Part shown: piece after piece, positions 55,736 through 63,407 of the stretch
How positions within the stretch are numbered: the stretch's first letter is position 1
How the letters are laid out: each line of letters opens with the position of its first letter
Assembly: GCF_000412635.1 (NCBI RefSeq)
Contig: NZ_ASTG01000005.1
Coordinates: 210,033 to 274,032 of the forward strand
DNA from: Sphingobium bisphenolivorans
GTDB lineage: Bacteria > Pseudomonadota > Alphaproteobacteria > Sphingomonadales > Sphingomonadaceae
Length of the DNA stretch: 64,000 nucleotides
Direction: 5' to 3'
Program-made: the position numbers and the translations under genes
The notes under the pieces: generated by a model
The model's database searches: none
What the model saw: only the letters and a program-made list of their open reading frames with translations
What the model was told of the DNA's origin: nothing

Positions 55736-58700
55736 ATGACTTCCCTTGATAATTTCAGCGGCCAGTTCAAAATTCATGATAACGGCGCAGATGTGACCGT
55801 AGGCAATGGCGCGACTTACAATGTCGAGTTTCAGGAAGGCTGTTCCGTCACTATCGACGCTTCGTCAGGAGAGTACCGCGTGACATCTGTTGCGAATGAT
55901 AACGCGAATGCGACCTTTCGAGCATATTACAACGGCTATGATATCTATAAGACATTCACGATATCTAAGGCTCGTGCTGTTGATGGGACTAGCAAATATA
56001 TCGAGCTCTCAACTAGCCATCACTTCTATGCCTATGATACCAACAGCCACGTCATTCCGCAGACAACCACCCTATCTGTAACACGACACAATGTCACGGC
56101 AGCCGCTCAATGGCGCATCAAACGGATAGATAACTCCGTTTTGGCAGAAGGCGATGCTGCCACCCTACAAGCGACGGGCTTTATCACAGATTTCACTGAC
56201 GACGATACTGTCTCTATCGCAGCGACGCTGTTCGACCAAATATGTAGATCGAACGGCATTAGTGCGGTCGTGGTTGAAGCAGTTGTGCCAAATGGTGGGC
56301 AGCAATGCACCGACCGAGTGACGCTCTATCAGCTTCTTCAACGTGCCCGTATCACCTGGGACAATGTAGCCAATCCCGCAGGCACAAAGCCGCACGACGG
56401 CGCTGACGTAACGCTTGATGTTATCGAGAATGCGCGTTTCGCACTTGCCAAGCCGCAGGACCGCATAGCTGTAGAAAGTCGCCCTCGCTTCGATCCGATG
56501 TTTTGGACCTGCAACTTTCCGAGCACGATGATGGCTTCGGTAAGAACAACCGCACCGGATGCGATCCAGCTTGATGCAGTTTTCCATGAGAGAGGACACT
56601 TGGCGGGGCTTATCTGGGAATCAGAAGACGCGCTGGATCATGCGACCACTGCCTATGATACGAACAGAGACTATCGAGGATGCGTTCTGTCATTCGATTA
56701 CCAGCTGAGCGGCGATGTCCGTGAGGTCGATGAGATTAACGGCGTCACGCTAACGATCGAAGGTCGGAAGGCTAACGGCTCACCAATGACCGCTTACGTG
56801 ATGCTCTACCATTGTCGAACAAGCGGTGACGGCATGGCTGGGCACTGCGTTCTCGATTTTGATGATTTGCCTGGCGGATTCGATGGCGATGATAATGTCT
56901 ATGCGGGCGATATCGACCGCATGTTCCTCTCGTTTGTGCCGGGCAACTTTGAGGAAGGATCAACAGCGCGCCTCACTGCGCCGATAGAGGGCAGCCTGAC
57001 CCTTACGAACATCGCTGTTAGCGGGAGCAATTCCACACTCACGTGTGGGCTAGGGCCAGGGGGCGTCCATCGCCTGCGAATGGCGAATGGGTACGACGAC
57101 ACCTACAATGTCGTGCCTGCGAGGATCACCCGCAATTGCGAACTGCTCGGCTACCAGGGCGAGTTCAACCATTACGTGGGGATGAGCCATTATTTCAGCT
57201 GGGCATGGGATGGTGGTGAGAGCCGCTATGTCGCGCAGGACACCTCGTCGCCGCTGAACACCCCTTGTCGGCTTTGGCATGAAGATCTCGCGCAGCGGCT
57301 AAAGTCGGCCAATATGACGCTGATCCTGTCGCTCAGCTATGAAATGCTCAACAGCTTCGTGCCGCTTGCTTGGAGGCAGATGGACAGCGATGGCTTGCCT
57401 GCTCTCACTGGATGGGAACCGCCGTCGAGTTTGATGTCGCCCTGCAACGCGGATGCGATGGCTTATCTCCAGAAGGTCGCCCAGCAGTTTGCATCCATCG
57501 CCGCTGAAGCCGATTTGGAAGTTCATTTTCAGGTGGGCGAACCTTGGTATTGGGTCGATTTCCGCACCTACAAGCCATATTTCTACGATGCTGCGACTAC
57601 GGCGCGCTACATGACTGAAACTGGCCATGCAGCGCCGGTAATCGAGAGCATGACGACGAGCATGGACGCCGCACAGCTCGCCTATCTGGATTGGCTGGGC
57701 GAACAACTGGCGGCGTCAATTCTCAACCTGCTGGCTTCCGTTCGTGAGGATCATCCGACGATGCGAAGCTATGCCTTGCTCTACCTGCCTCAACTTCTGA
57801 ATGAGCAGACGCCGGAAACGCACCGCGTCAACATGCCTCCAGCGCTCGCTTATCCTGCGCTCGACGTTCTCCAAGTTGAGGACTATGACTTCGTGATTGA
57901 GAACCGGGCCGATCTATCTGCGACAGGGCGCGCACGGATTGAAGATACGCTTGGCTATCCTCGTTCAGCGCAGCACTATTTCGCCGGGTTCGCGCTTTAT
58001 AGGGATACAGGCCCCATCTGGCGATACAGCACAAATGCGGCAGCAGCAGCATATGAGTGGGGCGTCGATCCTGTCTTCATCTGGGCCTACACGCAGATCA
58101 TGCGCGATAGCTATGTTCCAAAGATCAGGAGCGCGCCAGCCATAACCATGCGCGATATTAAAGATGCGGCTTTAGCCTTGCCCGCCGTCATGGATGACGT
58201 TCTTACGTTCGACGCGGCGAAGCACATTTGGAAACCGGCCAAGCCGTGGCTCAGCGATCTTCCTGATCCAGCGGCCAACACGCTTCTCAACCTGCAAGAC
58301 GTTCCCGACAGCTACATCGGGCATGGTCTGGAATATCTGAGGATCAAAGCCGATGGTAGCGGCCTTGAATTCGTGCCGATTAATCAGGTGCCGAATGGTG
58401 GTTCCAGCGGCCAAATTCTCCAGAAGTTCAGTTCCGCAGAGGGCGCAACCACTTGGTCGAACCTTACCGCAGGTATCGTTGGCTGCTCTCCTGTCGGCAG
58501 CATTTCAGCCACGGATGTTCAATTGGCAATCTCGCAACTGGACGCGCAAAAACAAGGGCTGCTCACCACTCCGGCTGTTCAGCTTCCATCGCTCAATAGC
58601 CCCTGGATCAACTATGGAGGCGGGTATCTCGGCGCTCAATATTACAAGACGGCAGAGGGAATCGTCGTGATTGAAGGGCTTGTCCAGGCTCCCGGTGGCA

Positions 58701-58888
58701 GCAGCACCGCCGGCGTTACGCTGTTCACGCTGCTGCCGGGTTTCAGGCCCAGCGGCACGCTCATGTTCGGGCCTTGGTCGGGAGGCGGCTCCTGCCGCAT
58801 CGACGTCACCGCTGGCGGCGATGTGATCATGCAGTCAGGCAATACAGCATTCACTTCGCTATCGGGCATCAGCTTTATAGCCGCTTGA
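55736..58888 (+). CDS. Giant tail protein with glycosidase-like TIM-barrel region
   Basis: 1050 residues. N-terminal beta-rich part (1-430). The middle (about 440-800) reads like a glycoside-hydrolase barrel: LRMANGYDDTYNVVPARITR, HYFSWAWDGGESRYV, RLKSANMTLILSLSYEML, EVHFQVGEPWYWVDF. Some databases call such proteins non-contractile tail sheath proteins; whether it hydrolyses a capsule is unknown. The C-terminal 200 residues (NTLLNLQDVPDSYIGHGLEY, NGGSSGQILQKFSSAEGATT) look like a tail-fibre tip and probably set host range. Confidence 0.8.
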   Translation: MTSLDNFSGQFKIHDNGADVTVGNGATYNVEFQEGCSVTIDASSGEYRVTSVANDNANATFRAYYNGYDIYKTFTISKARAVDGTSKYIELSTSHHFYAYDTNSHVIPQTTTLSVTRHNVTAAAQWRIKRIDNSVLAEGDAATLQATGFITDFTDDDTVSIAATLFDQICRSNGISAVVVEAVVPNGGQQCTDRVTLYQLLQRARITWDNVANPAGTKPHDGADVTLDVIENARFALAKPQDRIAVESRPRFDPMFWTCNFPSTMMASVRTTAPDAIQLDAVFHERGHLAGLIWESEDALDHATTAYDTNRDYRGCVLSFDYQLSGDVREVDEINGVTLTIEGRKANGSPMTAYVMLYHCRTSGDGMAGHCVLDFDDLPGGFDGDDNVYAGDIDRMFLSFVPGNFEEGSTARLTAPIEGSLTLTNIAVSGSNSTLTCGLGPGGVHRLRMANGYDDTYNVVPARITRNCELLGYQGEFNHYVGMSHYFSWAWDGGESRYVAQDTSSPLNTPCRLWHEDLAQRLKSANMTLILSLSYEMLNSFVPLAWRQMDSDGLPALTGWEPPSSLMSPCNADAMAYLQKVAQQFASIAAEADLEVHFQVGEPWYWVDFRTYKPYFYDAATTARYMTETGHAAPVIESMTTSMDAAQLAYLDWLGEQLAASILNLLASVREDHPTMRSYALLYLPQLLNEQTPETHRVNMPPALAYPALDVLQVEDYDFVIENRADLSATGRARIEDTLGYPRSAQHYFAGFALYRDTGPIWRYSTNAAAAAYEWGVDPVFIWAYTQIMRDSYVPKIRSAPAITMRDIKDAALALPAVMDDVLTFDAAKHIWKPAKPWLSDLPDPAANTLLNLQDVPDSYIGHGLEYLRIKADGSGLEFVPINQVPNGGSSGQILQKFSSAEGATTWSNLTAGIVGCSPVGSISATDVQLAISQLDAQKQGLLTTPAVQLPSLNSPWINYGGGYLGAQYYKTAEGIVVIEGLVQAPGGSSTAGVTLFTLLPGFRPSGTLMFGPWSGGGSCRIDVTAGGDVIMQSGNTAFTSLSGISFIAA

Positions 58889-58999
58889 AATGTTTCCTTT
58901 TGAGACGCTGATCATGTTCATTCTGCGTCAGCAACAAGTTGATTTTACAAACCCTTCCATATAGCTGACGATATACATCTTCGGCTAAGGGGACAGAAA

Positions 59000-59212
59000 T
59001 TGCCACTGGGAACTCGCCACGATGAGACGGGATGGCTCAACAATCGCGCCGGGCAATGGATTTTGCGCCGCGATGACGGCGGCGAATGGCACCTTGATGT
59101 GGGCTTTCTTCTGTCGTGGCGATCGCGCAATCTGCTCGGACGGCGCGTAGTAATTACAGGGAAAAGATCAGGCTTCAATCTGCTCGACGTAGAGAAGATC
59201 TGCGTAGCCTGA
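59000..59212 (+). CDS. DUF5818 domain protein
   Basis: 70 residues from TTG 59000, with AAGGGG eight bases upstream. LILRRDDGG-like GQWILRRDDGGEWHLDVGF and LLGRRVVITGKRSGFNLLDV match the small DUF5818 family common in sphingomonads. Function unknown; it may be an OB-like fold. Confidence 0.75.
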   Translation: MPLGTRHDETGWLNNRAGQWILRRDDGGEWHLDVGFLLSWRSRNLLGRRVVITGKRSGFNLLDVEKICVA

Positions 59213-59246
59213 CCAACCTCCGCGCGCGCTGTACGACCGATACGCT

Positions 59247-59252
59247 TAAATA
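59247..59252 (+). promoter_or_regulatory. TAAATA motif, copy 12 (before holin-like genes)
   Basis: CTTAAATAGT, 27 bases before the ATG of the first holin-like gene. Confidence 0.5.
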
Positions 59253-59279
59253 GTGGGCAAACAAGAGAGGTCGCCCACT

Positions 59280-59495
59280 ATGTATTCTATCACAGATGCC
59301 CTTAGAGGGGTTCTACAGCGCATTAGCGCATCCCCCGCTTACTTACGCGTTAGACTGAATGAACGCTCCACGTGGGTGTCTGTGGGTGTCGGGATCACAG
59401 GTGCTGCTACACTGTCCGCGCCCTGGTCATTTGCGTTTGTGGCCGTTGCCGTCGTCGGCGCTCTCGTTCCCACTGGAGGGCAGATCGATGCGTGA
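59280..59495 (+). CDS. Small membrane protein (holin-like candidate)
   Basis: 71 residues: MYSITDALRGVLQRISASPA, then two hydrophobic stretches VSVGVGITGAATLSAPWSF and AFVAVAVVGALVPTG. Position after the tail genes and before a terminator suits a holin or antiholin; no family was recognised. Its end overlaps the next gene by eight bases. Confidence 0.6.
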   Translation: MYSITDALRGVLQRISASPAYLRVRLNERSTWVSVGVGITGAATLSAPWSFAFVAVAVVGALVPTGGQIDA

Positions 59496-59706
59496 TCACA
59501 TGGCCGACATTCACGGCTTGTTTTATCAGGGATTCTTCAAAGATGTCGGGGTGGCCGCTTATTCAGCGGTTGTGCTGGTGTCCTCATGGGCGCAGTTGAT
59601 TGCGCCGATTGCTTCGCTGGTCGCTACCTCATTGAGTATCGCTCTGGTTGTGTATCGCTGGCGCGCGATCAAAGAGGATCGGAAGGCTGGAAAGCTTTCA
59701 GAATAA
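59488..59706 (+). CDS. Small membrane protein (second holin-like candidate)
   Basis: 72 residues: a short N-terminal helix, two membrane segments (VAAYSAVVLVSSWAQLIAPI and SLVATSLSIALVVYRW) and a basic tail (RAIKEDRKAGKLSE), as in class II holins. The charged C terminus and overlap with the gene before suggest a holin-antiholin pair. No endolysin follows in this window. Confidence 0.65.
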   Translation: MRDHMADIHGLFYQGFFKDVGVAAYSAVVLVSSWAQLIAPIASLVATSLSIALVVYRWRAIKEDRKAGKLSE

Positions 59707-59708
59707 CA

Positions 59709-59735
59709 AAAGCCCCGCAACTTGCGGGGCTTTCT
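59709..59735. terminator. Rho-independent terminator ending the late cluster
   Basis: AAAGCCCCGCAA and TTGCGGGGCTTT form a perfect 12-base inverted repeat, three bases after the last holin-like stop. It works on both strands and also ends the leftward gene at 59738. Confidence 0.92.
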
Positions 59736-59737
59736 AG

Positions 59738-59923
59738 TTAGCAGCCTGCTTGCCGTTCAGGGTTTAGAACCTCAGCAACTGCGTCATAGCTATCCTGTAC
59801 GCAGACACATACCTTGTCCGCGAAGACGATCATTGTTCCGTCATCGTCAGGTTGGAAGTAATCTACGCGATCCATATTGACGCTGACGGGATTACCATCA
59901 TGTAGGGTGAATTCTGCGATCAT
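59738..59923 (-). CDS. Small hypothetical protein
   Basis: 61 residues: MIAEFTLHDGNPVSVNMDRV then YFQPDDDGTMIVFADKVCVC. Not recognised; the layout resembles small beta-rich proteins with one predicted sheet. Its ATG overlaps the DUF3606 stop (ATGA), so the two are coupled. Confidence 0.6.
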   Translation of the reverse strand: MIAEFTLHDGNPVSVNMDRVDYFQPDDDGTMIVFADKVCVCVQDSYDAVAEVLNPERQAGC

Positions 59924-60108
59924 CGCTTCCTCACTTGAGCAGCAGCAGCGTTAAGTTTGTCACGATCATTGCCGACCTTCTTGATGAGTTCGCGCGCCTG
60001 TTCGGCGGTGATTTTGTGCTTCCTTGCAAAGTAGTTGACCTCATAACCTTCACTAGCTGCGACCCGGCTCCGATCAGTACCACCGCGCTTAGTTTTGTTG
60101 TCGGCCAT
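59920..60108 (-). CDS. DUF3606 family protein
   Basis: 62 residues. GGTDRSRVAASEGYEVNYFA and KITAEQARELIKKVGNDRDK match DUF3606, a small helical family found in many alphaproteobacteria and their phages; role unknown. AAGGAGAG precedes the ATG. Confidence 0.8.
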   Translation of the reverse strand: MADNKTKRGGTDRSRVAASEGYEVNYFARKHKITAEQARELIKKVGNDRDKLNAAAAQVRKR

Positions 60109-60276
60109 TTTCGCTCTCCTTCATTGGTTCAATGCCGGAACGACAGCATCGTTCCCCCAGGGAGGAGTGTGGAAAAGCTGTGGATAAATCTGTGTTTGCG
60201 CTGGTGGCAAGTTCCTGCTCCCAGATTCATTTCGCCGCATCGGGAACTCGACTCGACTCAAATGTGTCGGCTTCCC
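60109..60276. other. Divergent intergenic region with a DnaA-box-like site
   Basis: 168 bases between DUF3606 and the ligase. TGTGGATAA at 60179-60187 is the exact reverse complement of the consensus DnaA box TTATCCACA; a poorer copy (TGTGGAAAA) lies ten bases upstream. No Shine-Dalgarno sequence was seen before the ligase start. Confidence 0.4.
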
Positions 60277-61185
60277 ATGGCTACTGCTGCCCTCTCAAGG
60301 GCGCTCAAGCGCACCGGGTTAGGCTTCATCCCCACGATGCAGCCCACGTTGGTTGACGAGCCGCCGGATGGCCATGACTGGCTCCACGAGATTAAGCATG
60401 ACGGCTACCGCACTGAGATCATCATCGAGGGCCAGGACGTTCGCGCATTCACCCGAAACGGCAATGATTGGACGGCCCATTATCAGCTGATCGTCGCCGC
60501 AGCAAAAAGCCTGCCTTGCTCGTCGGCTATCATAGACGGAGAAGTTATCGTTCAGGACGAAGCTGGCCGCTCCGATTTCGACTCCTTGCGCCGTGCCATT
60601 GGCAGTCAGCCAGAACGCTTGATTTTCTATGCCTTCGATCTGCTGCATCTGGACGGCAGAGATATTCGTGACCTCGACGTTCTTACACGCCGGTCAATGT
60701 TGCATGACCTAATCGGCGAACATGATCCCGGCTTTCCGATCCAGTTCAGCGAGCACGTCATTGGCAATGGCACTGCCATGTTTGAGGCAGTCGAGAATAT
60801 GGAACTGGAAGGGATCGTCTCTAAGCAGATTGGTACCCGCTATCGCAGCGGACGCGTGACCTCATGGGTCAAAACAAAGACGTTCGTGGAGAGCGAGTTC
60901 GTAATCGTCGGCACCGAGCAAGGCGTCGGCCCTACAACCGCGCTGTTGGCCCGCGAAGCTGCTGATGGGCTGGAATATGTCGGCGGCGCGATGCTGACCT
61001 TGACAAACAAGGACAAGGATCGCTTCTGGTCAATGGCCGATCAGCTTGGGCGCAACACCCCTCCATTGAAGGTGGAGAAGCGGAAAGCGGCACATTGGCT
61101 TGAACCCTTGATGCGCGCTCGCATCCGCTATCTCCGTGGTTCGGATAAGCTCAGACATGCCACAGTAAGGGAATTGCTGGTATGA
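60277..61185 (+). CDS. ATP-dependent DNA ligase (LigD ligase-domain type)
   Basis: 302 residues. Adenylation motif I is EIKHDGYR (Lys40), motif III IFYAFDLLHLDGRD, motif IV LEGIVSKQ and motif V WVKTK; a small OB-fold follows (FVIVGTEQGVGPTTALL). It has only the ligase domain, without the polymerase or nuclease parts of LigD. It would seal nicks in phage DNA. I start at ATG 60277; an ATG five codons earlier is equally possible. Confidence 0.88.
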   Translation: MATAALSRALKRTGLGFIPTMQPTLVDEPPDGHDWLHEIKHDGYRTEIIIEGQDVRAFTRNGNDWTAHYQLIVAAAKSLPCSSAIIDGEVIVQDEAGRSDFDSLRRAIGSQPERLIFYAFDLLHLDGRDIRDLDVLTRRSMLHDLIGEHDPGFPIQFSEHVIGNGTAMFEAVENMELEGIVSKQIGTRYRSGRVTSWVKTKTFVESEFVIVGTEQGVGPTTALLAREAADGLEYVGGAMLTLTNKDKDRFWSMADQLGRNTPPLKVEKRKAAHWLEPLMRARIRYLRGSDKLRHATVRELLV

Positions 61186-61376
61186 TCCTCGACCTCGATC
61201 CCGACCTTGACCGCGAAGCCCTGAACGCGCTGCGCTGCGAATATCCCCAGCTGCTGGATGAGCGCGATCATTTCTATGCCTGTGACGCTTGCGGTCAGGC
61301 AGTGGATATGCGGCGTCTAGGCGATGTGCTTCACCATGAGGAACCCGGCCACGATCCACTGCCTTTGAGTAGCTAG
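61182..61376 (+). CDS. Small protein with Cys/His cluster, coupled to the ligase
   Basis: 64 residues. MILDLDPDLDREALNALRCE then FYACDACGQAVDMRRLGDVL and HHEEPGHDPL. The CxxC plus His/Glu cluster suggests a small metal-binding protein. The ATG overlaps the ligase stop (ATGA), so it may be a partner of the ligase; this is inference from position. Confidence 0.65.
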   Translation: MILDLDPDLDREALNALRCEYPQLLDERDHFYACDACGQAVDMRRLGDVLHHEEPGHDPLPLSS

Positions 61377-61440
61377 GGCGTTTGTAGCCCGTTCAGAGAA
61401 CGTGAGCGCGCAACACAAGTCACACGCAAACATTGAATGA

Positions 61441-61944
61441 TCAGAGCGAAATTGCGTCGGCCTTGGTGTAGCTGAGTTCCCAGCTTGCCTTGCCAAGACC
61501 GCCGCCACCGAACGCGCCGTTGGTATATTTTTTGAAGCGCATAGCAACGCCATCAGTGCGGCTCCACACAGCCACCTTGCCTTCGCGGCTAAGGATACTG
61601 GTTTGGGCGTCGTCCCAATTCGCGGGCTGACCATATTTCGCGGAAAGCGCAGTCAAAACATCGTTCGAGCAGCGCCCACCCATTGACGGATTGCCAGCGA
61701 TCATGACTTCCTTGACCAATCCAGCGTCATCGAAACGGATGTTCGCTTCGGCTTGGCACTTGCCTGTCACCGTGATGTCGCTCACCTCAATGTTATGGCT
61801 CTGGTAGCTGACGCCCTTCCCTTTTGGATAAAGCGCCTCAACCTGAGCGCGGGTCATGCCAAATTCGATGTTGTTCCAGACCGGCGCAGCATTAGCCGAA
61901 GTGGTTGCCCCCAGCATGAGCGCAGCAATAACAAACCTCTTCAT
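61441..61944 (-). CDS. Secreted protein of unknown function
   Basis: 167 residues from ATG 61944. A clear Sec signal peptide (MKRFVIAALMLGATTSANA) precedes a mature domain, VWNNIEFGMTRAQVEALYPK, with two later Cys (TGKCQAEANI and GGRCSNDVL) that could form a disulfide. The layout resembles small periplasmic BamE-like or SmpA-type folds, but not convincingly. Downstream of the antisense small genes, alone. Confidence 0.65.
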   Translation of the reverse strand: MKRFVIAALMLGATTSANAAPVWNNIEFGMTRAQVEALYPKGKGVSYQSHNIEVSDITVTGKCQAEANIRFDDAGLVKEVMIAGNPSMGGRCSNDVLTALSAKYGQPANWDDAQTSILSREGKVAVWSRTDGVAMRFKKYTNGAFGGGGLGKASWELSYTKADAISL

Positions 61945-62033
61945 AGTTCCCTTCCCCCCAAAAAAAACGAGCGTTCGAGGTATCGCGGCCATTTGTTGAT
62001 GTCACGTAAATCCTTTCGTTAGCTGATCAAAAT

Positions 62034-62186
62034 CTAAGACAGCCACCCGCCTGACTTGAACGCGTTTGCCTTCGACCACTTGCTTGAACGTGGACGCCTG
62101 GGCTTGCTTGGTTCTCTCACGACTGTTGGAACTTTGGTGATCTTGCCACCCTTTGCGATAAACGCTTCTAACTCCTGCTGCGTCAT
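62034..62186 (-). CDS. Small basic phage protein (50 residues)
   Basis: Begins MTQQELEAFIAKGGKITKVP and ends AFKSGGWLS. The C-terminal half is rich in Lys, Arg, Pro and Ser. The ATG at 62186 has AGGAG seven bases upstream, which argues that the gene is real despite its length. Not recognised. Confidence 0.6.
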   Translation of the reverse strand: MTQQELEAFIAKGGKITKVPTVVREPSKPRRPRSSKWSKANAFKSGGWLS

Positions 62187-62229
62187 TCGCCTCTCCTTGT
62201 GTTCTGTTCTCGGGGTAGTTATCTGATGC

Positions 62230-63102
62230 CTACACGCCGCCGAATGTCAGCTTAAACAACATAGCAAGTGCTTTGTCTTCGGCAGGGAAGCTCCAGGTGC
62301 ATTCAATGTGGCTGGATATGGCGAAGCAACACACTTCCAAGACAATTCCGCTCTGCTGCCAACCGCAAGCGAAGTAGTCGTCCCAATATGTGCCTTGCCT
62401 CGCAAACCATTCTCCATAGTTACGAGCGAGATGAGTTCGCACGACCGAGGCAGCGGACAGGTCGAAATAGATGTCTGCCTCATTCAGGCGATCAACCATG
62501 CCTTCCACGGTTTCTTCATAATCAGCCAGTTCAATTTTAGTGGCAACTTCGATACTCTTTTCAGGCTGTTCAACGATCAGTTCTAAAGGCGCACAAGCTG
62601 CTCTCTTCGCGGCTTCTTGGGCCTGACGAAGCTCGCGTCGAGCGGTTTTCCGCTCTTCTGACCATCCGGCGATCGGCTTTCCTTTCTTGGCTTCGCTGAT
62701 CGCTTGGCAATGCTCTTCAGTCTTCTCCACCCCGGTCAGTGACCTCCTGATGTTAGCGCAATGGGAGGGACGCAGCTTGTCACCTGCTGCTGGTAGATTG
62801 ATCTTTGCGCTCTTCATGCGCGAGCAAATCAGGGCAGTGTTGACATCGTAGACACCTGAGGAACAAGCCGCATAGCTCTTCCATGTCGCCACGTATGCGT
62901 ATGGGTTATGTTCATCCTGAAGGTAGCGGATGCTGTTTGCGTCAATGGCTTTCTGTAAGCTGTTTAGCTGGCGCTTTTCAAAGAGTGCAAGAAACTCATC
63001 GAATGTGAGATTTACAGTGACACCTGCGGCTGTCTTGCTCTTGACTGTAGTCTCATACCAAGACCTGAGATATGCGGCTAATTGATGCGAGATGTTTTCC
63101 AT
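62230..63102 (-). CDS. NUMOD3-like protein (homing-endonuclease-related)
   Basis: 290 residues from ATG 63102 with AGGAG nine bases upstream. The N-terminal LTFDEFLALFEKRQLNSLQK and NPYAYVATWKSYAACSSG precede one or two NUMOD3-like repeats (SHCANIRRSLTGVEKTEEHC, QAISEAKKGKPIAGWSEERK), a DNA-binding motif of phage homing endonucleases. No GIY-YIG or HNH catalytic motif was seen, so it may only bind DNA. The C-terminal third is unfamiliar. It has an exact TATAAATA and a leader terminator upstream. Confidence 0.6.
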   Translation of the reverse strand: MENISHQLAAYLRSWYETTVKSKTAAGVTVNLTFDEFLALFEKRQLNSLQKAIDANSIRYLQDEHNPYAYVATWKSYAACSSGVYDVNTALICSRMKSAKINLPAAGDKLRPSHCANIRRSLTGVEKTEEHCQAISEAKKGKPIAGWSEERKTARRELRQAQEAAKRAACAPLELIVEQPEKSIEVATKIELADYEETVEGMVDRLNEADIYFDLSAASVVRTHLARNYGEWFARQGTYWDDYFACGWQQSGIVLEVCCFAISSHIECTWSFPAEDKALAMLFKLTFGGV

Positions 63103-63121
63103 CTTCTGTTCTCCTAAAACG

Positions 63122-63160
63122 AAAAAGTCCGCTGCGCGGACTGTCATACACGCAGCGGAC
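63122..63160 (-). terminator. Leader terminator before the NUMOD3 gene
   Basis: On the minus strand GTCCGCTGCG (63160-63151) pairs with CGCAGCGGAC (63136-63127), followed by TTTTT (63126-63122). It lies between the TATAAATA element and the ATG at 63102. An overlapping outer pairing, AAAAAGTC with GACTTTTT (63164-63171), makes a second fold possible. Confidence 0.7.
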
Positions 63161-63240
63161 CAAGACTTTTTCGCTTAGGATGAAACGTCAGACCTGCTGC
63201 CGAAGAACGGCAGTTTGACAGTCTGCGTTTCTTCTATGTC

Positions 63241-63248
63241 TATTTATA
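63241..63248 (-). promoter_or_regulatory. TATAAATA motif on the minus strand, copy 13
   Basis: Exact TATAAATA, 138 bases upstream of the NUMOD3 gene and pointing toward it. Confidence 0.5.
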
Positions 63249-63271
63249 CAGCTAGGGCAAATGGGGCATCA

Positions 63272-63298
63272 ATATATCATTGCGCCTGAATGATATAT
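63272..63298. promoter_or_regulatory. Inverted repeat (operator-like)
   Basis: ATATATCATT and AATGATATAT are perfect ten-base arms separated by seven bases. Confidence 0.55.
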
Positions 63299-63312
63299 CT
63301 GCTCAGCGAGCT

Positions 63313-63390
63313 TACCAATAGACTAGGTATATATAGAGTTCACGGCTTTGCGGCAACGAACTAAGTTGCGTACCAATAGACTAGATATAT
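63313..63390. repeat. Direct repeat pair
   Basis: TACCAATAGACTAGGTATAT begins at 63313 and TACCAATAGACTAGATATAT at 63371: 19 of 20 bases identical, 58 bases apart. They may be regulator-binding iterons. Confidence 0.6.
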
Positions 63391-63407
63391 TACTCTTAAG
63401 AGTAATA
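63388..63407. promoter_or_regulatory. Perfect 20-base palindrome
   Basis: TATTACTCTTAAGAGTAATA, directly overlapping the end of the second direct repeat; a likely dimeric repressor site. Confidence 0.6.
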
